Source: Bacillota bacterium | Lineage (GTDB): Bacteria; Bacillota_A; Clostridia; Lachnospirales; Lachnospiraceae | Assembly (NCBI GenBank): GCA_023407175.1 | Contig: JAEYMU010000051.1 | Location: 1 to 26,407, forward strand | Length of the DNA stretch: 26,407 nucleotides | Direction of reading: 5' to 3' | Part shown: piece after piece, positions 14,765-22,582 of the stretch | How positions within the stretch are numbered: position 1 is the first letter of the stretch | How the letters are laid out: every line of letters starts with the position of its first letter | Notes under the pieces: generated by a model | Told to the model about the DNA's origin: nothing | The model's input: only the letters and a program-made list of their open reading frames with translations | The model's database searches: none | Program-made: the position numbers and the translations under genes

Positions 14765-14940
14765 TTGACAATAATAATTTAATATGCTAATTTAATCCTG
14801 TGACAACATGAATAAAAGAGGTGAACGCTATCCGGCACACTTGATATTGCATAATCAGTAATATAAGTGAGAACGTGGAAAAGTTAAATAAAATCATAAC
14901 TTAATAAGAAGAGACAGCTGTTTATAGACAGCTTTATTTT
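14765..14940 (+). ncRNA. Candidate small RNA with own promoter and terminator
   Basis: A promoter TTGACA (14765-14770), a 17-bp spacer and TAATTT (14788-14793) precede about 140 nt with three hairpins. The first is CACTTgATATT with AATATAAGTG (14838-14869), the second AAGTTA/TAACTT (14881-14902), and the third the terminator AGCTGT/ACAGCT followed by TTATTTT (14916-14940). A 17-codon ORF starts at 14808 (MNKRGERYP...) but lacks a good ribosome site. It is in a gene-free stretch between queT (divergent) and the methyltransferase. The family is not recognised. Confidence 0.5.
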
Positions 14941-15001
14941 CTTTACCCAAATTATGGTTTTTTATTTAATATTCCACGCTTACAATACTAAGAAATAATA
15001 G

Positions 15002-15028
15002 GCTGTGGAATATTCCACAGCTTTTTTT
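15002..15028 (+). terminator. Second terminator: perfect 20-bp palindrome with T-run
   Basis: GCTGTGGAATATTCCACAGC is fully palindromic and followed by seven T. It lies 60 bp after the small-RNA terminator and may act as back-up. AT-rich sequence on the other side makes weak activity on the minus strand possible. Confidence 0.75.
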
Positions 15029-15223
15029 GGTACGAAAATATGGTTCGGGTGTCATAAGACGGATATATATTGAGAGTAGTGTGTATGCAGATGTTCATCT
15101 AAAACGCTTTCTCATCGCTTTAGTATTGTGAGAGCTTATGACCTAGAACAATATTTTGATTTTTCTACAATGAAAACCTTATTCGTGTTATCACAAAAAC
15201 ATCAATAATAGGAGATTAAAAAA

Positions 15224-16069
15224 ATGCTAGAAAAATTATTAGAATATGTATCAAACAAACCAGAAATCTATGAAGTAAGTACATCGAAATTCTGGGATGA
15301 CGAGCATATATCGAAAGGAATGCTGCAAGCTCACCTTGATCCAGAGTGGGATGCTGCAACACGTAATCATAATTTTATTACTAAGTCGGTTAAATGGATT
15401 GCGGGTATTGCTAATCCTGTACAATATCCAAAGTTACTGGATCTTGGTTGCGGACCGGGATTGTACGCAGAAAGGTTTTACAAAAAGGGGTATCATGTGA
15501 CCGGTATAGACTATTCAATGCGTTCAATTGAATATGCCATTAGCAATGCGAAAATCAATTACTTCACAATTACTTACAAATATCAAAATTACCTTGATAT
15601 CACATACCAGGAAGAATTCGATGTTATTTCACTCATTTATTGCGATTTTAGTGTGATGTCCAATCATGATCGGACTAGATTATTGAACAGCATATATCAA
15701 GCACTCAAACCAGGTGGTAAATTTATTCTAGACGTTTTCACATCCAATCAGTATAAAGACAGGAAGGAGACTAAGGATTGGTACTATAACGAAGGTGGCT
15801 TTTGGAGTGAAAAACCTCATATTTGCTTAAATTCATTTTACAGATATGATGATAGAGGTACAATGCTTGAGCAGACGGTGGTTATTACAGAGGATTCCAT
15901 AGAATGCTATAATCTTTGGGATCATACTTTTACTAAGACAGAACTAGAAGAAGACCTTCAAAAGGCTGGTTTTACTACCGTCGATTTTTACGGGGATGTA
16001 GCCGGAGATGTATATAAACCTGATGGGAACTTAATATGTGCTGTAGCTAAAAAGAAAGGCAGAGTATAA
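15224..16069 (+). CDS. Class I SAM-dependent methyltransferase, substrate unknown
   Basis: A 281-residue cytosolic methyltransferase. Motif I reads LLDLGCGPGLYAERF (about residues 70-84), followed by the acidic residue at the end of strand 2 (VTGIDYS), the motif near EEFDVISLIYCDF and the post-II loop LKPGGKFILDVF. The N-terminal ~65 residues form a cap. The ATG follows AGGAGATTAAAAAA. It is two bases from the nitroreductase start, forming a two-gene operon with a terminator at 16788-16817. The upstream 190 bp holds no promoter that I could place with confidence. Small-molecule methylation is the likeliest role; the substrate cannot be named. Confidence 0.88.
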   Translation: MLEKLLEYVSNKPEIYEVSTSKFWDDEHISKGMLQAHLDPEWDAATRNHNFITKSVKWIAGIANPVQYPKLLDLGCGPGLYAERFYKKGYHVTGIDYSMRSIEYAISNAKINYFTITYKYQNYLDITYQEEFDVISLIYCDFSVMSNHDRTRLLNSIYQALKPGGKFILDVFTSNQYKDRKETKDWYYNEGGFWSEKPHICLNSFYRYDDRGTMLEQTVVITEDSIECYNLWDHTFTKTELEEDLQKAGFTTVDFYGDVAGDVYKPDGNLICAVAKKKGRV

Positions 16070-16071
16070 TT

Positions 16072-16677
16072 ATGAAAATTTTAAATGTCATGAAAGCTAG
16101 AAGATCCGTACGCAAATTTAAAGATACAGCTATACCGGATACAATTTTGAATGAAATGCTAGAGGCAGCAAGGTTGGCTCCCTCGCCGGGAAATTCACAA
16201 AGCTATGTGTTTGGTGTTATAAAAGATCAAGAGATAAAGGAAAAATTAGCTAGAGCTGCAGGCGGACAAATGTGGATAGCATCAGCACCCGTAGTTTTTG
16301 CATGCTGTGCTGATTTAAGCTGGGATATTGCAGAGCAACCAGAGGATGATTTTGGGGTTATTGTAAATAAACTCAGATTTAATAATGAATTCCTAAAATA
16401 TATATGTGAATATCCTGACTGGAAAGCACGAGTGACCCTTTTTGAAAATGGAACAAGTTTAATACCGGCAGAACATATCTTTCTTATCTCGGCTTCTTAT
16501 GGGATGTCCGCTTGCTTTGTGGGTTTTCTGGATATTGAAGAGGCCGACAAGATTTTACAATTGCCGCAGCATATTAGCTGCTTTTATCTCCTTCCCGTCG
16601 GTTATGCAGACGAGATGCCATGCGAAAGGTACATGAAGAATTTAGATGAATTAGTATTTTATGATCAGTGGAATTAA
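16072..16677 (+). CDS. Nitroreductase-family FMN oxidoreductase
   Basis: A 201-residue flavoprotein of the nitroreductase family. The N-terminal signature KARRSVRKFKD binds the FMN phosphate, followed by the LEAARLAPSPGNSQSY segment that contacts flavin. The C-terminal part contains SYGMSACFVGFLDIEEADKILQLPQH and a family-typical LLPVGYADEMP ending. It would use NAD(P)H to reduce quinones, nitro compounds or similar acceptors. It directly follows the methyltransferase gene, so the two may act on one compound, for example in detoxification (inference). Confidence 0.9.
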   Translation: MKILNVMKARRSVRKFKDTAIPDTILNEMLEAARLAPSPGNSQSYVFGVIKDQEIKEKLARAAGGQMWIASAPVVFACCADLSWDIAEQPEDDFGVIVNKLRFNNEFLKYICEYPDWKARVTLFENGTSLIPAEHIFLISASYGMSACFVGFLDIEEADKILQLPQHISCFYLLPVGYADEMPCERYMKNLDELVFYDQWN

Positions 16678-16787
16678 GGGAGATATATTTGGACATGATT
16701 ACATTTTAGTTACATTTTATTTTCCTATTACAGATTAAACAAAGTAGGCAAATATGAAAAAATAAAAGAGTACATATTAGAGTAAGT

Positions 16788-16817
16788 AGGAGGACTGGGA
16801 ACAGTCCTTCTGTTTTT
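16788..16817 (+). terminator. Terminator of the methyltransferase/nitroreductase operon
   Basis: AGGAGGACTG, loop GGAA, CAGTCCTTCT, then GTTTTT. The stem is 10 bp with one G-T pair. Confidence 0.85.
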
Positions 16818-16888
16818 GACGTAATTTCTGACTCAACTCGGTAATTTATTGATGAAAGCAGATGAAAAGAGATAAAGACCAAATTCTT

Positions 16889-16922
16889 AAAAAAGCCTTT
16901 TTCCATGGGAAGGATAAAGGCT
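16889..16922 (-). terminator. Terminator ending the orphan preQ1-type leader
   Basis: On the minus strand AGCCTTT pairs with AAAGGCT, with inner TTCC/GGAA pairing, followed by TTTTTT. It lies about 65 nt after the aptamer and cuts off any downstream reading; the 80-codon frame overlapping it is probably not a gene. Confidence 0.75.
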
Positions 16923-16962
16923 GATAAAACCAGATAAAAGAACATCATAGAAAGTTTTGTTT

Positions 16963-17008
16963 AAGGGATGTTTTACAATCCCTTCGTCAGGAAGGTTGCG
17001 AACTGACG
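16963..17008 (-). promoter_or_regulatory. Orphan preQ1-I-like riboswitch aptamer
   Basis: On the minus strand P1 is CGTCAG (17003-17008) with CTGACG (16985-16990), and the loop TTCGCAACCTTC differs from the queT loop in only two bases. AAGGG follows P1 immediately as part of an extra hairpin, AAGGGAT/ATCCCTT (16963-16984), before an A-rich TTAAACAAAACTT tail like that of queT. The usual position of the A-rich linker is therefore split by a 20-nt insertion. A separate AAGCCTT/AAGGCTT hairpin precedes the aptamer. No gene follows. Confidence 0.6.
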
Positions 17009-17056
17009 TTATGTGATTGAGGCAAGCCTTGATTTATAAGGCTTTGAGACTTTATA

Positions 17057-17084
17057 AGTATACCGTGAAAATGAGGGTTGTCAA
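17057..17084 (-). promoter_or_regulatory. Promoter of the orphan preQ1-type leader
   Basis: TTGACA (17079-17084), a 16-bp spacer and TATACT (17057-17062). The spacer shares CCCTCATTTTCA with the queT promoter, so the two control regions look like copies of one ancestor. It starts 20 bp after the LacI-family gene stop. Confidence 0.8.
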
Positions 17085-17104
17085 GTGGCGTTAAGCTCTT
17101 TGAA

Positions 17105-18169
17105 TTACGAATCTTTCGAGGTGTCAGTCATAATTTGTTTTGGTTTATCTGTTGAAGCTCTTGAAATGATCTGACAAGGTAGTATGATTTGCTTTGAAGC
17201 TTCCTTCTCATCTCTGATTAAATCTAAGATTATATTTAATGCTTGCTTTCCAATATCCTGTAATGGCAAGCCCATAGTTGTGAGAGAGGGATACAAATAG
17301 CGAGAAATTTCCCGATTATCAAATCCGGCAATGGAGATATCTTCGGGGATTCTTAGCCCCAATTTTGATATTGCATGATAACATCCTGCGGCCATTATGT
17401 CATTCAATACAAAGATAGCACTAGGTCGGTTTTCTAAACTTAAAAGTTCCATTGCCTGCTCATAACCGGATTGGTATTCCCAATCCCCATATTTAATATA
17501 TTCAGATGGTAGATACAGATTATTTTCTTCCATAGCAAACTGAATACCCTTTATACGGGCCTGGGTTGGGTACGAATGAGGAAATCCCCCAATGACCCCA
17601 ATTTTATGATGTCCCAAATCAACTAAATGCTGTATGATCTTCTTTGCACCGTCAAAGTCATCATAGGTAATGTAGCTTTTATTATTAGTACAACGGGAAA
17701 AGGCATATATTAAAGGTATATCCATGGGTTTTATCAAATCATATATTTCCCTGTCACTCAGACAGATATAGATAATACCTGACACCATGGATTGTCGAAG
17801 TAATTGAACACCCTTTGTAATTCGATCTTTGTATTTTGTGATTTTTGTATAATCCGGCCAAATTTTTTCGAATAAATGCAGGTCATGAACCAGCATATGA
17901 TACTTTGCTATTTCTAAGCCTTCCCCTATACCATTAAGAATTTCAGGAGTGGGAAAACATCTGACATCTTCCACGATAACTCCGATTGTACGGGTTTTTC
18001 CCGTTCTTAGATTCATTGCAATGGTATTAGGGGAATAATCAAGTAATTTAATAGCTTCATTTACCCTGCTTGTTGTTTCGGTACTTATTTTTTTTGTTCC
18101 ATTTAATACATAAGATACAGTTGCAATGGATACGCCTGCTAATTTAGCAATTTCTTTGATAGTAGACAT
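17105..18169 (-). CDS. LacI-family transcriptional regulator
   Basis: A 354-residue regulator. The N-terminal helix-turn-helix and hinge are clear (TIKEIAKLAGVSIATVSYVLN, then RVNEAIKLLDYSPNTIAMNLR), followed by a periplasmic-binding-protein-like effector domain (TRTIGVIVEDV, SAIFVLNDIMAAG, SIAGFDNREISRYLYPSLTT). It sits 18 bp after the 823-residue enzyme gene in the same direction and most likely controls that operon in response to a sugar. Candidate operators with the family-typical central CG lie at 20983-20994 and 21063-21073. Confidence 0.95.
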   Translation of the reverse strand: MSTIKEIAKLAGVSIATVSYVLNGTKKISTETTSRVNEAIKLLDYSPNTIAMNLRTGKTRTIGVIVEDVRCFPTPEILNGIGEGLEIAKYHMLVHDLHLFEKIWPDYTKITKYKDRITKGVQLLRQSMVSGIIYICLSDREIYDLIKPMDIPLIYAFSRCTNNKSYITYDDFDGAKKIIQHLVDLGHHKIGVIGGFPHSYPTQARIKGIQFAMEENNLYLPSEYIKYGDWEYQSGYEQAMELLSLENRPSAIFVLNDIMAAGCYHAISKLGLRIPEDISIAGFDNREISRYLYPSLTTMGLPLQDIGKQALNIILDLIRDEKEASKQIILPCQIISRASTDKPKQIMTDTSKDS

Positions 18170-18187
18170 CGAACACCTCTTAAAAAA

Positions 18188-20659
18188 TTATTTTATAATA
18201 AAGTTGGGATGAATTTTAGCTTTTACACCGTTTTTAATCATCCAAAGGAAGTTAGCATTCTCTGATACAGCTCCATGCACAATTGCATCGGTACAAATAT
18301 TGTCTTTTATTATAATTTCATCGAGTGTATAGCAGTTTTCACTTCGTTCAATAATCATGTCCCATGGTTTTAGAGAATAACGAGCGGGATAAGCACTAAA
18401 AGAGTGGATAAGATCCCCTTTTTCCATGCTTTCAATTCTGCCGCCTACCGCATAAGGACTTGTCTGTGTTCCATCGACATAACAGGTTTGTCCGAAACTT
18501 TGTAAATAAATTACGATATCTACACCATTATCCCAATCATCACCTCGTAGCCTTAAGCTGTTGATAAAATCATCATTGGTAAATATCTGCTGACCAAATC
18601 GGTTATGGGAACAGGGTTCATGGTTTAAGTTCGGTGAGGTAATACAATAGGTGGAAACACCTTCCCCCCTCTCCATTATACGTCTTGATGATTTTACTGT
18701 CCAATCATAATTATAGAACATAGGCATCATGGAGCGATAAGCTGCATCCAAATAACTTGCATTTCCCGAAGTGATATAAGTCTGTAATAAAGCTTTGGCA
18801 ACATTAACAGCCCAAAGGTTATGATACATGGGAGATTGGGATTCCCACCAGCGGTCAGGAGCGTAGCAGCGAAAATCATTGGAGTGTGCTACATTAGGGA
18901 GCAAGAGTTTGCCTGCCTTAAGGCCGGATTCCTTATCACCATATGATAGAAGAGTTCCGGTGGTCATAGCAATACCCGCATTGTCGAAATAAATCTCCGT
19001 CACAGAGCTGCGGTTCAAATCCACCACTTGCTTTTGCCTTTCCATATATTCCTTTAGGATATTTCTTATCTCTTTAGTTTCTTCTTCATGACCATAAGCC
19101 CGGAAACGATTTAGAAGATCCTCCATGTCCCAATGCAGTGCCATGGCAAGATCCAATTCCTCTAATTCTCGTGTATCCTTATCCGGGGTTTTTTCAATAC
19201 GATATCGAAAAAGTTTTGCTGCCAATTCTATATAAGTCTGTGAAGAATTCTCTGTTAGTAAATCTTCCTGAACGGTACCCAGAAGATAAAGTTGAAGAAT
19301 GATATAATCTAAATCATATAATCTGGCGAAAGGGTGATTCCCCTCACCGTATTTTTTTCTGGGTATCAGATTATCATCCAGCCAATGAGGAATAATATAT
19401 TTTACCGTATTTAATTCTACCTGTTTAATTTCGTCTACGTTAGGTTTCGTTGACAGTATATTTTTCATTAGTAAGGCAGAACCCTTTCCACAGGATTCAC
19501 CCTGAGGTGATATAGAACGATATCCATAGTAATCAGGGTCTAAAGGATTTGAAATAAAACGGTTGGTATAGATATAGTTACAGATAATTTCTATATATTC
19601 TCTCATACTGGGATAAACTGAAAATATTACACTGCTTATTTGTCCATCCTCCAGATCAATCACAATTTTTCTTTCTCCGGCTTCCTTAAAAGGTCCAATG
19701 ACAATTATCCCATCCGCCTTTGGTATTCCGGTAAATTCAATTCTTGGTTCCTGGTCATTTTCTGTCACACAAATAGATCTATAGCTGATAGGCTTAGGGC
19801 CACGCACAGTTAAAGAGGCCGTTTCTCCAATTAAGGAGTAGGGTGGATAACTTACAACAGCTGTTCCCATGGAAACTAATTTATCCTCTGCTTTTCCGCC
19901 TTCGCACTGCCTTATTTCAAATACTTCCGCAAGCTCTTCTTCAGGGGAGAGTGTAATCTTACGATACAACTCGCTGTATTGCCAATCCGTTAGGGTGCTG
20001 TCTTCTTTTAGATGAGGCCAAGCGATAGCTGCGTTAAAAAAAATTGCACCACTTAGGGAGGGTGAAACCTGCTCAAAAAATAAATTTCTATATGCACAGG
20101 CGGAACCAACTGCTTTCATTCCGCCCGATATATTCTGCATAATATAGTCCGGTCCTTCTCCATTTCTCTTTTTACAAAGGAAGTAGGGTTTACTAATTCC
20201 TACGGTAGGAACCATCGACCAGGAGGCAGTAAGATTTTTATCTATATCAGTATTACAAAGGTATGCAATAGGAATCCAATGTGCCAATTTGCTTAAGGAA
20301 ATATCTTCGGATGCAATGTTTTTAACAGTGGATTTCCACTGTATGCCATCTTCAAGCAGTTGATAATGATATGTAAACTCTAATCCAAAGGCATTTTTGG
20401 CAACAATAATTTTTTCACTATCTGCTGTTATATTTGTGGGATAAAAATCTCCGGTTTCCGCTATTTTTTCATTTATTTCAAACAATGTTGATCCAAGTAA
20501 GCGATTTTTATAGCCGGGAAAATTTAACTTGTTACATGTTTCTGTCGAAATTAAGAAATTGCCGCCATCTGCATCATTCTTGGCGTACAGACCTTCCATA
20601 AGGCCTGTATCTGAATTTAACACTAATTTAAAGTTATCGTTTTCAAGATTAGTATACAT
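18188..20659 (-). CDS. Large cytosolic protein, probable (alpha/alpha)6-barrel carbohydrate-active enzyme
   Basis: An 823-residue protein without signal peptide or membrane segment. The N-terminal ~320 residues look beta-rich (NFKLVLNSDTGLMEGLYAKN, repeated aromatic strands), as in glycoside hydrolases and lyases that begin with a beta-sandwich. The middle and C-terminal part, about 380-760, is helical with features of six-hairpin glycosidase folds: PDRWWESQSPMYHNLW, NHEPCSHNRFG, RLRGDDWDNGVDIVIY. The pairing with a LacI regulator supports sugar metabolism. I do not recognise the exact family; DUF5695-like is a weak guess. No transporter accompanies it. The start follows GAAAGGATAATTTGCT. Confidence 0.6.
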   Translation of the reverse strand: MYTNLENDNFKLVLNSDTGLMEGLYAKNDADGGNFLISTETCNKLNFPGYKNRLLGSTLFEINEKIAETGDFYPTNITADSEKIIVAKNAFGLEFTYHYQLLEDGIQWKSTVKNIASEDISLSKLAHWIPIAYLCNTDIDKNLTASWSMVPTVGISKPYFLCKKRNGEGPDYIMQNISGGMKAVGSACAYRNLFFEQVSPSLSGAIFFNAAIAWPHLKEDSTLTDWQYSELYRKITLSPEEELAEVFEIRQCEGGKAEDKLVSMGTAVVSYPPYSLIGETASLTVRGPKPISYRSICVTENDQEPRIEFTGIPKADGIIVIGPFKEAGERKIVIDLEDGQISSVIFSVYPSMREYIEIICNYIYTNRFISNPLDPDYYGYRSISPQGESCGKGSALLMKNILSTKPNVDEIKQVELNTVKYIIPHWLDDNLIPRKKYGEGNHPFARLYDLDYIILQLYLLGTVQEDLLTENSSQTYIELAAKLFRYRIEKTPDKDTRELEELDLAMALHWDMEDLLNRFRAYGHEEETKEIRNILKEYMERQKQVVDLNRSSVTEIYFDNAGIAMTTGTLLSYGDKESGLKAGKLLLPNVAHSNDFRCYAPDRWWESQSPMYHNLWAVNVAKALLQTYITSGNASYLDAAYRSMMPMFYNYDWTVKSSRRIMERGEGVSTYCITSPNLNHEPCSHNRFGQQIFTNDDFINSLRLRGDDWDNGVDIVIYLQSFGQTCYVDGTQTSPYAVGGRIESMEKGDLIHSFSAYPARYSLKPWDMIIERSENCYTLDEIIIKDNICTDAIVHGAVSENANFLWMIKNGVKAKIHPNFIIK

Positions 20660-20722
20660 AGCAAATTATCCTTTCAATTCAAAAGTTTTTATACCTTCAA
20701 TGTGAAGTGTATTGTATTTTAC

Positions 20723-20893
20723 TTAGTTTGTAGTGATTGTAGCGAAATCCCAATTAAATGCCAGCTTCCATACTGATAATGCGATTTCAGCTTTGGCTTC
20801 GTTCTGGGTTGTGCAATCCACTAATAAACCATTTAATATTGTTACAGTTAACAAACTGATCGTAAATTTCTTCAATCTCATACTAATATCCAT
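20723..20893 (-). CDS. Small ORF with lipoprotein-like signal sequence, possibly a gene remnant
   Basis: A 56-codon frame in the leader of the 823-residue gene. It reads MDISMRLKKFTISLLTVTIL then NGLLVDC: a basic start, a hydrophobic run and a Cys resembling a lipobox (LVDC is not canonical), then a short polar tail rich in Trp/Phe. No ribosome site precedes it. It may be the 5' stump of a solute-binding lipoprotein gene that would suit a sugar operon, or a chance frame. Confidence 0.3.
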   Translation of the reverse strand: MDISMRLKKFTISLLTVTILNGLLVDCTTQNEAKAEIALSVWKLAFNWDFATITTN

Positions 20894-20982
20894 GAAGTAG
20901 AAATTTAAAGATAATTAGACACATACTTCCCAATAATTAATTCATTGCTGCAGACAAAAAATAAATCTGGATAAATATGTAT

Positions 20983-20994
20983 TTAAACGATTAA
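20983..20994. promoter_or_regulatory. LacI-type operator candidate 1
   Basis: TTAAACGATTAA is an imperfect palindrome around a central CG, the hallmark of LacI-family operators, in the leader upstream of the operon. The same TTAAACGATTA core occurs inverted at 21063-21073. Confidence 0.5.
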
Positions 20995-21062
20995 CCAAAC
21001 AGCTAAAAAATAACTTCCATAAAATTGGTGTCTAAAAGTCTTTGTATAAAAGCATATATGGA

Positions 21063-21073
21063 TAATCGTTTAA
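21063..21073. promoter_or_regulatory. LacI-type operator candidate 2
   Basis: TAATCGTTTAA, the inverted equivalent of site 1, ~80 bp away and about 30-40 bp downstream of the predicted transcription start. Two spaced sites would allow looping or roadblock repression. Confidence 0.5.
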
Positions 21074-21105
21074 CCTTATAAAAACAAAACAATATTATAT
21101 TTCTA

Positions 21106-21133
21106 ATTATACACTTTTGGTTTTGTATGTCAA
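21106..21133 (-). promoter_or_regulatory. Promoter of the 823-residue enzyme/LacI operon
   Basis: On the minus strand a consensus TTGACA (21128-21133), a 16-bp spacer ending in TG and a consensus TATAAT (21106-21111). The leader to the first large gene is about 440 nt. Confidence 0.75.
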
Positions 21134-21235
21134 TATGCATATGAAAACTTTATTTAGTGAAATACAGAGGTTTGTTATAGCTTTCAAGTGTGGTCTGGGT
21201 GAGGATAGCCTTTGCAAATTCCTGGCGGCAATATG

Positions 21236-21263
21236 TTGACAACACACTGCAAATCAGTATAAT
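21236..21263 (+). promoter_or_regulatory. Promoter of the TetR/ABC operon
   Basis: A consensus TTGACA (21236-21241), a 16-bp spacer and TATAAT (21258-21263), about 50 bp upstream of the TetR-family start codon. Confidence 0.85.
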
Positions 21264-21266
21264 TAA

Positions 21267-21292
21267 AAACATATGTTGCAAAACAATAGTTT
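21267..21292. promoter_or_regulatory. Operator-like 26-bp inverted repeat before the TetR gene
   Basis: Outer arms AAAC/GTTT and inner arms TGTT/AACA are arranged symmetrically around a 4-bp centre. It begins 4 bp after the -10 box, covering the transcription start, the standard place for TetR-family autorepression. Confidence 0.65.
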
Positions 21293-21310
21293 TTAATGGA
21301 GGAAAAGAAT

Positions 21311-21886
21311 ATGCCGCCGAAACAAAAATTTACGAAGGAAGAAGTAGTTAATGCGGCCCTGGAGATTACAAGGCGAGACGGAATAACTGCACTTACTGCG
21401 AGAAGACTGGGAGCAGAATTGGATAGCTCCTCCAGACCGGTTTTTACGGTGTTTCAGAACATGAATGAAGTACAGAATGAAACAGTACAGGCAGCTAGAG
21501 CACTGTATAATCAGTATGTTTCAAAAGGGCTTGCCAAACCGAATTCTTTTAAAGGGGTTGGAATGGCGTACATCCAATTTGCAAAAGATGAGCCTAAGCT
21601 GTTTCACCTGTTGTTTATGACAGAGAACGGTGTGGTGCCAGAGCTTACGGACGTTCTTTCTATGATTGATGAAAACAGCAGTAAAATTTTAGAAGCGGTT
21701 CAAAAAGAATACGGACTAGATGATAGTAAAGCGCGAAAGGTCTATCAGTATTTATGGATATTCACCCATGGCGTAGCAACACTGTGTGCAACTAAGGTAT
21801 GTCAGTTTGAAGAAGCAGGAATAAGTGGGATGCTTGACGATGTGTGCAGAAGTATTCTGCAAAGGATGAAAGCAGGTGAAAAGTAA
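21311..21886 (+). CDS. TetR-family transcriptional regulator
   Basis: A 191-residue regulator with an N-terminal helix-turn-helix (FTKEEVVNAALEITRRDGITALTARRLGAELD) and an all-helical ligand-binding domain typical in length. The ATG at 21311 is preferred because GGAGG stands 8 bp before it; upstream in-frame codons overlap that ribosome site. Its stop overlaps the ABC ATPase start (TAATG), so it is co-transcribed with the transporter it probably represses. Confidence 0.9.
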   Translation: MPPKQKFTKEEVVNAALEITRRDGITALTARRLGAELDSSSRPVFTVFQNMNEVQNETVQAARALYNQYVSKGLAKPNSFKGVGMAYIQFAKDEPKLFHLLFMTENGVVPELTDVLSMIDENSSKILEAVQKEYGLDDSKARKVYQYLWIFTHGVATLCATKVCQFEEAGISGMLDDVCRSILQRMKAGEK

Positions 21887-22578
21887 TGATTGAGATCAAT
21901 AATATAACCAAATCATACGGAAGCAAAGACAACTCCTTTCCGGTGTTAAAAGGTATTACACTAAAAATGAATGATGGAGATTTCACCGTTATTTTAGGTC
22001 CGTCAGGATCTGGTAAATCAACGCTGCTGAATGTAATCTCAGGTCTTGAACGTCCGGACAGCGGAACAATTCGATATGATTCTTCGGATATAACATCCCT
22101 ATCTGATGATAAATTAACATTGTTTAGGAAAAATAATATTGGTTTCATATTTCAGCAATATTATCTGCTTCCTAATTTGGATGTCAATAAAAATGTAAAA
22201 ATGGGAGCTGATTTGGCGGGGAACCGTGATTATAAACAAATAATAGAAGCAGTCGGACTGGGAGAAAAATCGCATAAATTCCCCAGCGAGCTCAGTGGCG
22301 GAGAGCAGCAAAGAGTTTCGGTGGCCAGAGCTTTAGCAAAAAAACCAAAGGTGCTGTTTTTAGATGAACCAACAGGGGCGTTGGACGAGGAAACCGGAAG
22401 ATTGGTTTTAGACTATATATGCAAACTGCAAAAGGAATATCATTTTGCCATAGTCATGGTTACTCATAATACCAATATTGCAGAAATGGCAAATACCGTC
22501 ATAAAAATGAACAGCGGCAAAATTATTGAAATTTATACCAACGAAGAGCAAAAAACTGCTTATGAGATAGGATGGTAA
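21886..22578 (+). CDS. ABC transporter ATP-binding protein (MacB/LolD type)
   Basis: A 230-residue ATPase with Walker A GPSGSGKST (38-46), the Q-loop region FIFQQYYLLP, signature LSGGEQQRVSVARAL and Walker B VLFLDEPTGALDEE, plus the switch histidine in VMVTHN. FIFQQ and DEPTGALD are typical of the MacB/LolD/FtsE group that pairs with FtsX-like permeases, as here. It energises export or membrane extraction; the substrate is unknown. Confidence 0.95.
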   Translation: MIEINNITKSYGSKDNSFPVLKGITLKMNDGDFTVILGPSGSGKSTLLNVISGLERPDSGTIRYDSSDITSLSDDKLTLFRKNNIGFIFQQYYLLPNLDVNKNVKMGADLAGNRDYKQIIEAVGLGEKSHKFPSELSGGEQQRVSVARALAKKPKVLFLDEPTGALDEETGRLVLDYICKLQKEYHFAIVMVTHNTNIAEMANTVIKMNSGKIIEIYTNEEQKTAYEIGW

Positions 22579-22582
22579 CCGT

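Noticed and set aside
16706..16948. 80-codon minus-strand frame starting MMFFYL
   Set aside because: It overlaps terminators on both strands and has no ribosome site; the hydrophobic composition comes from AT-rich sequence.
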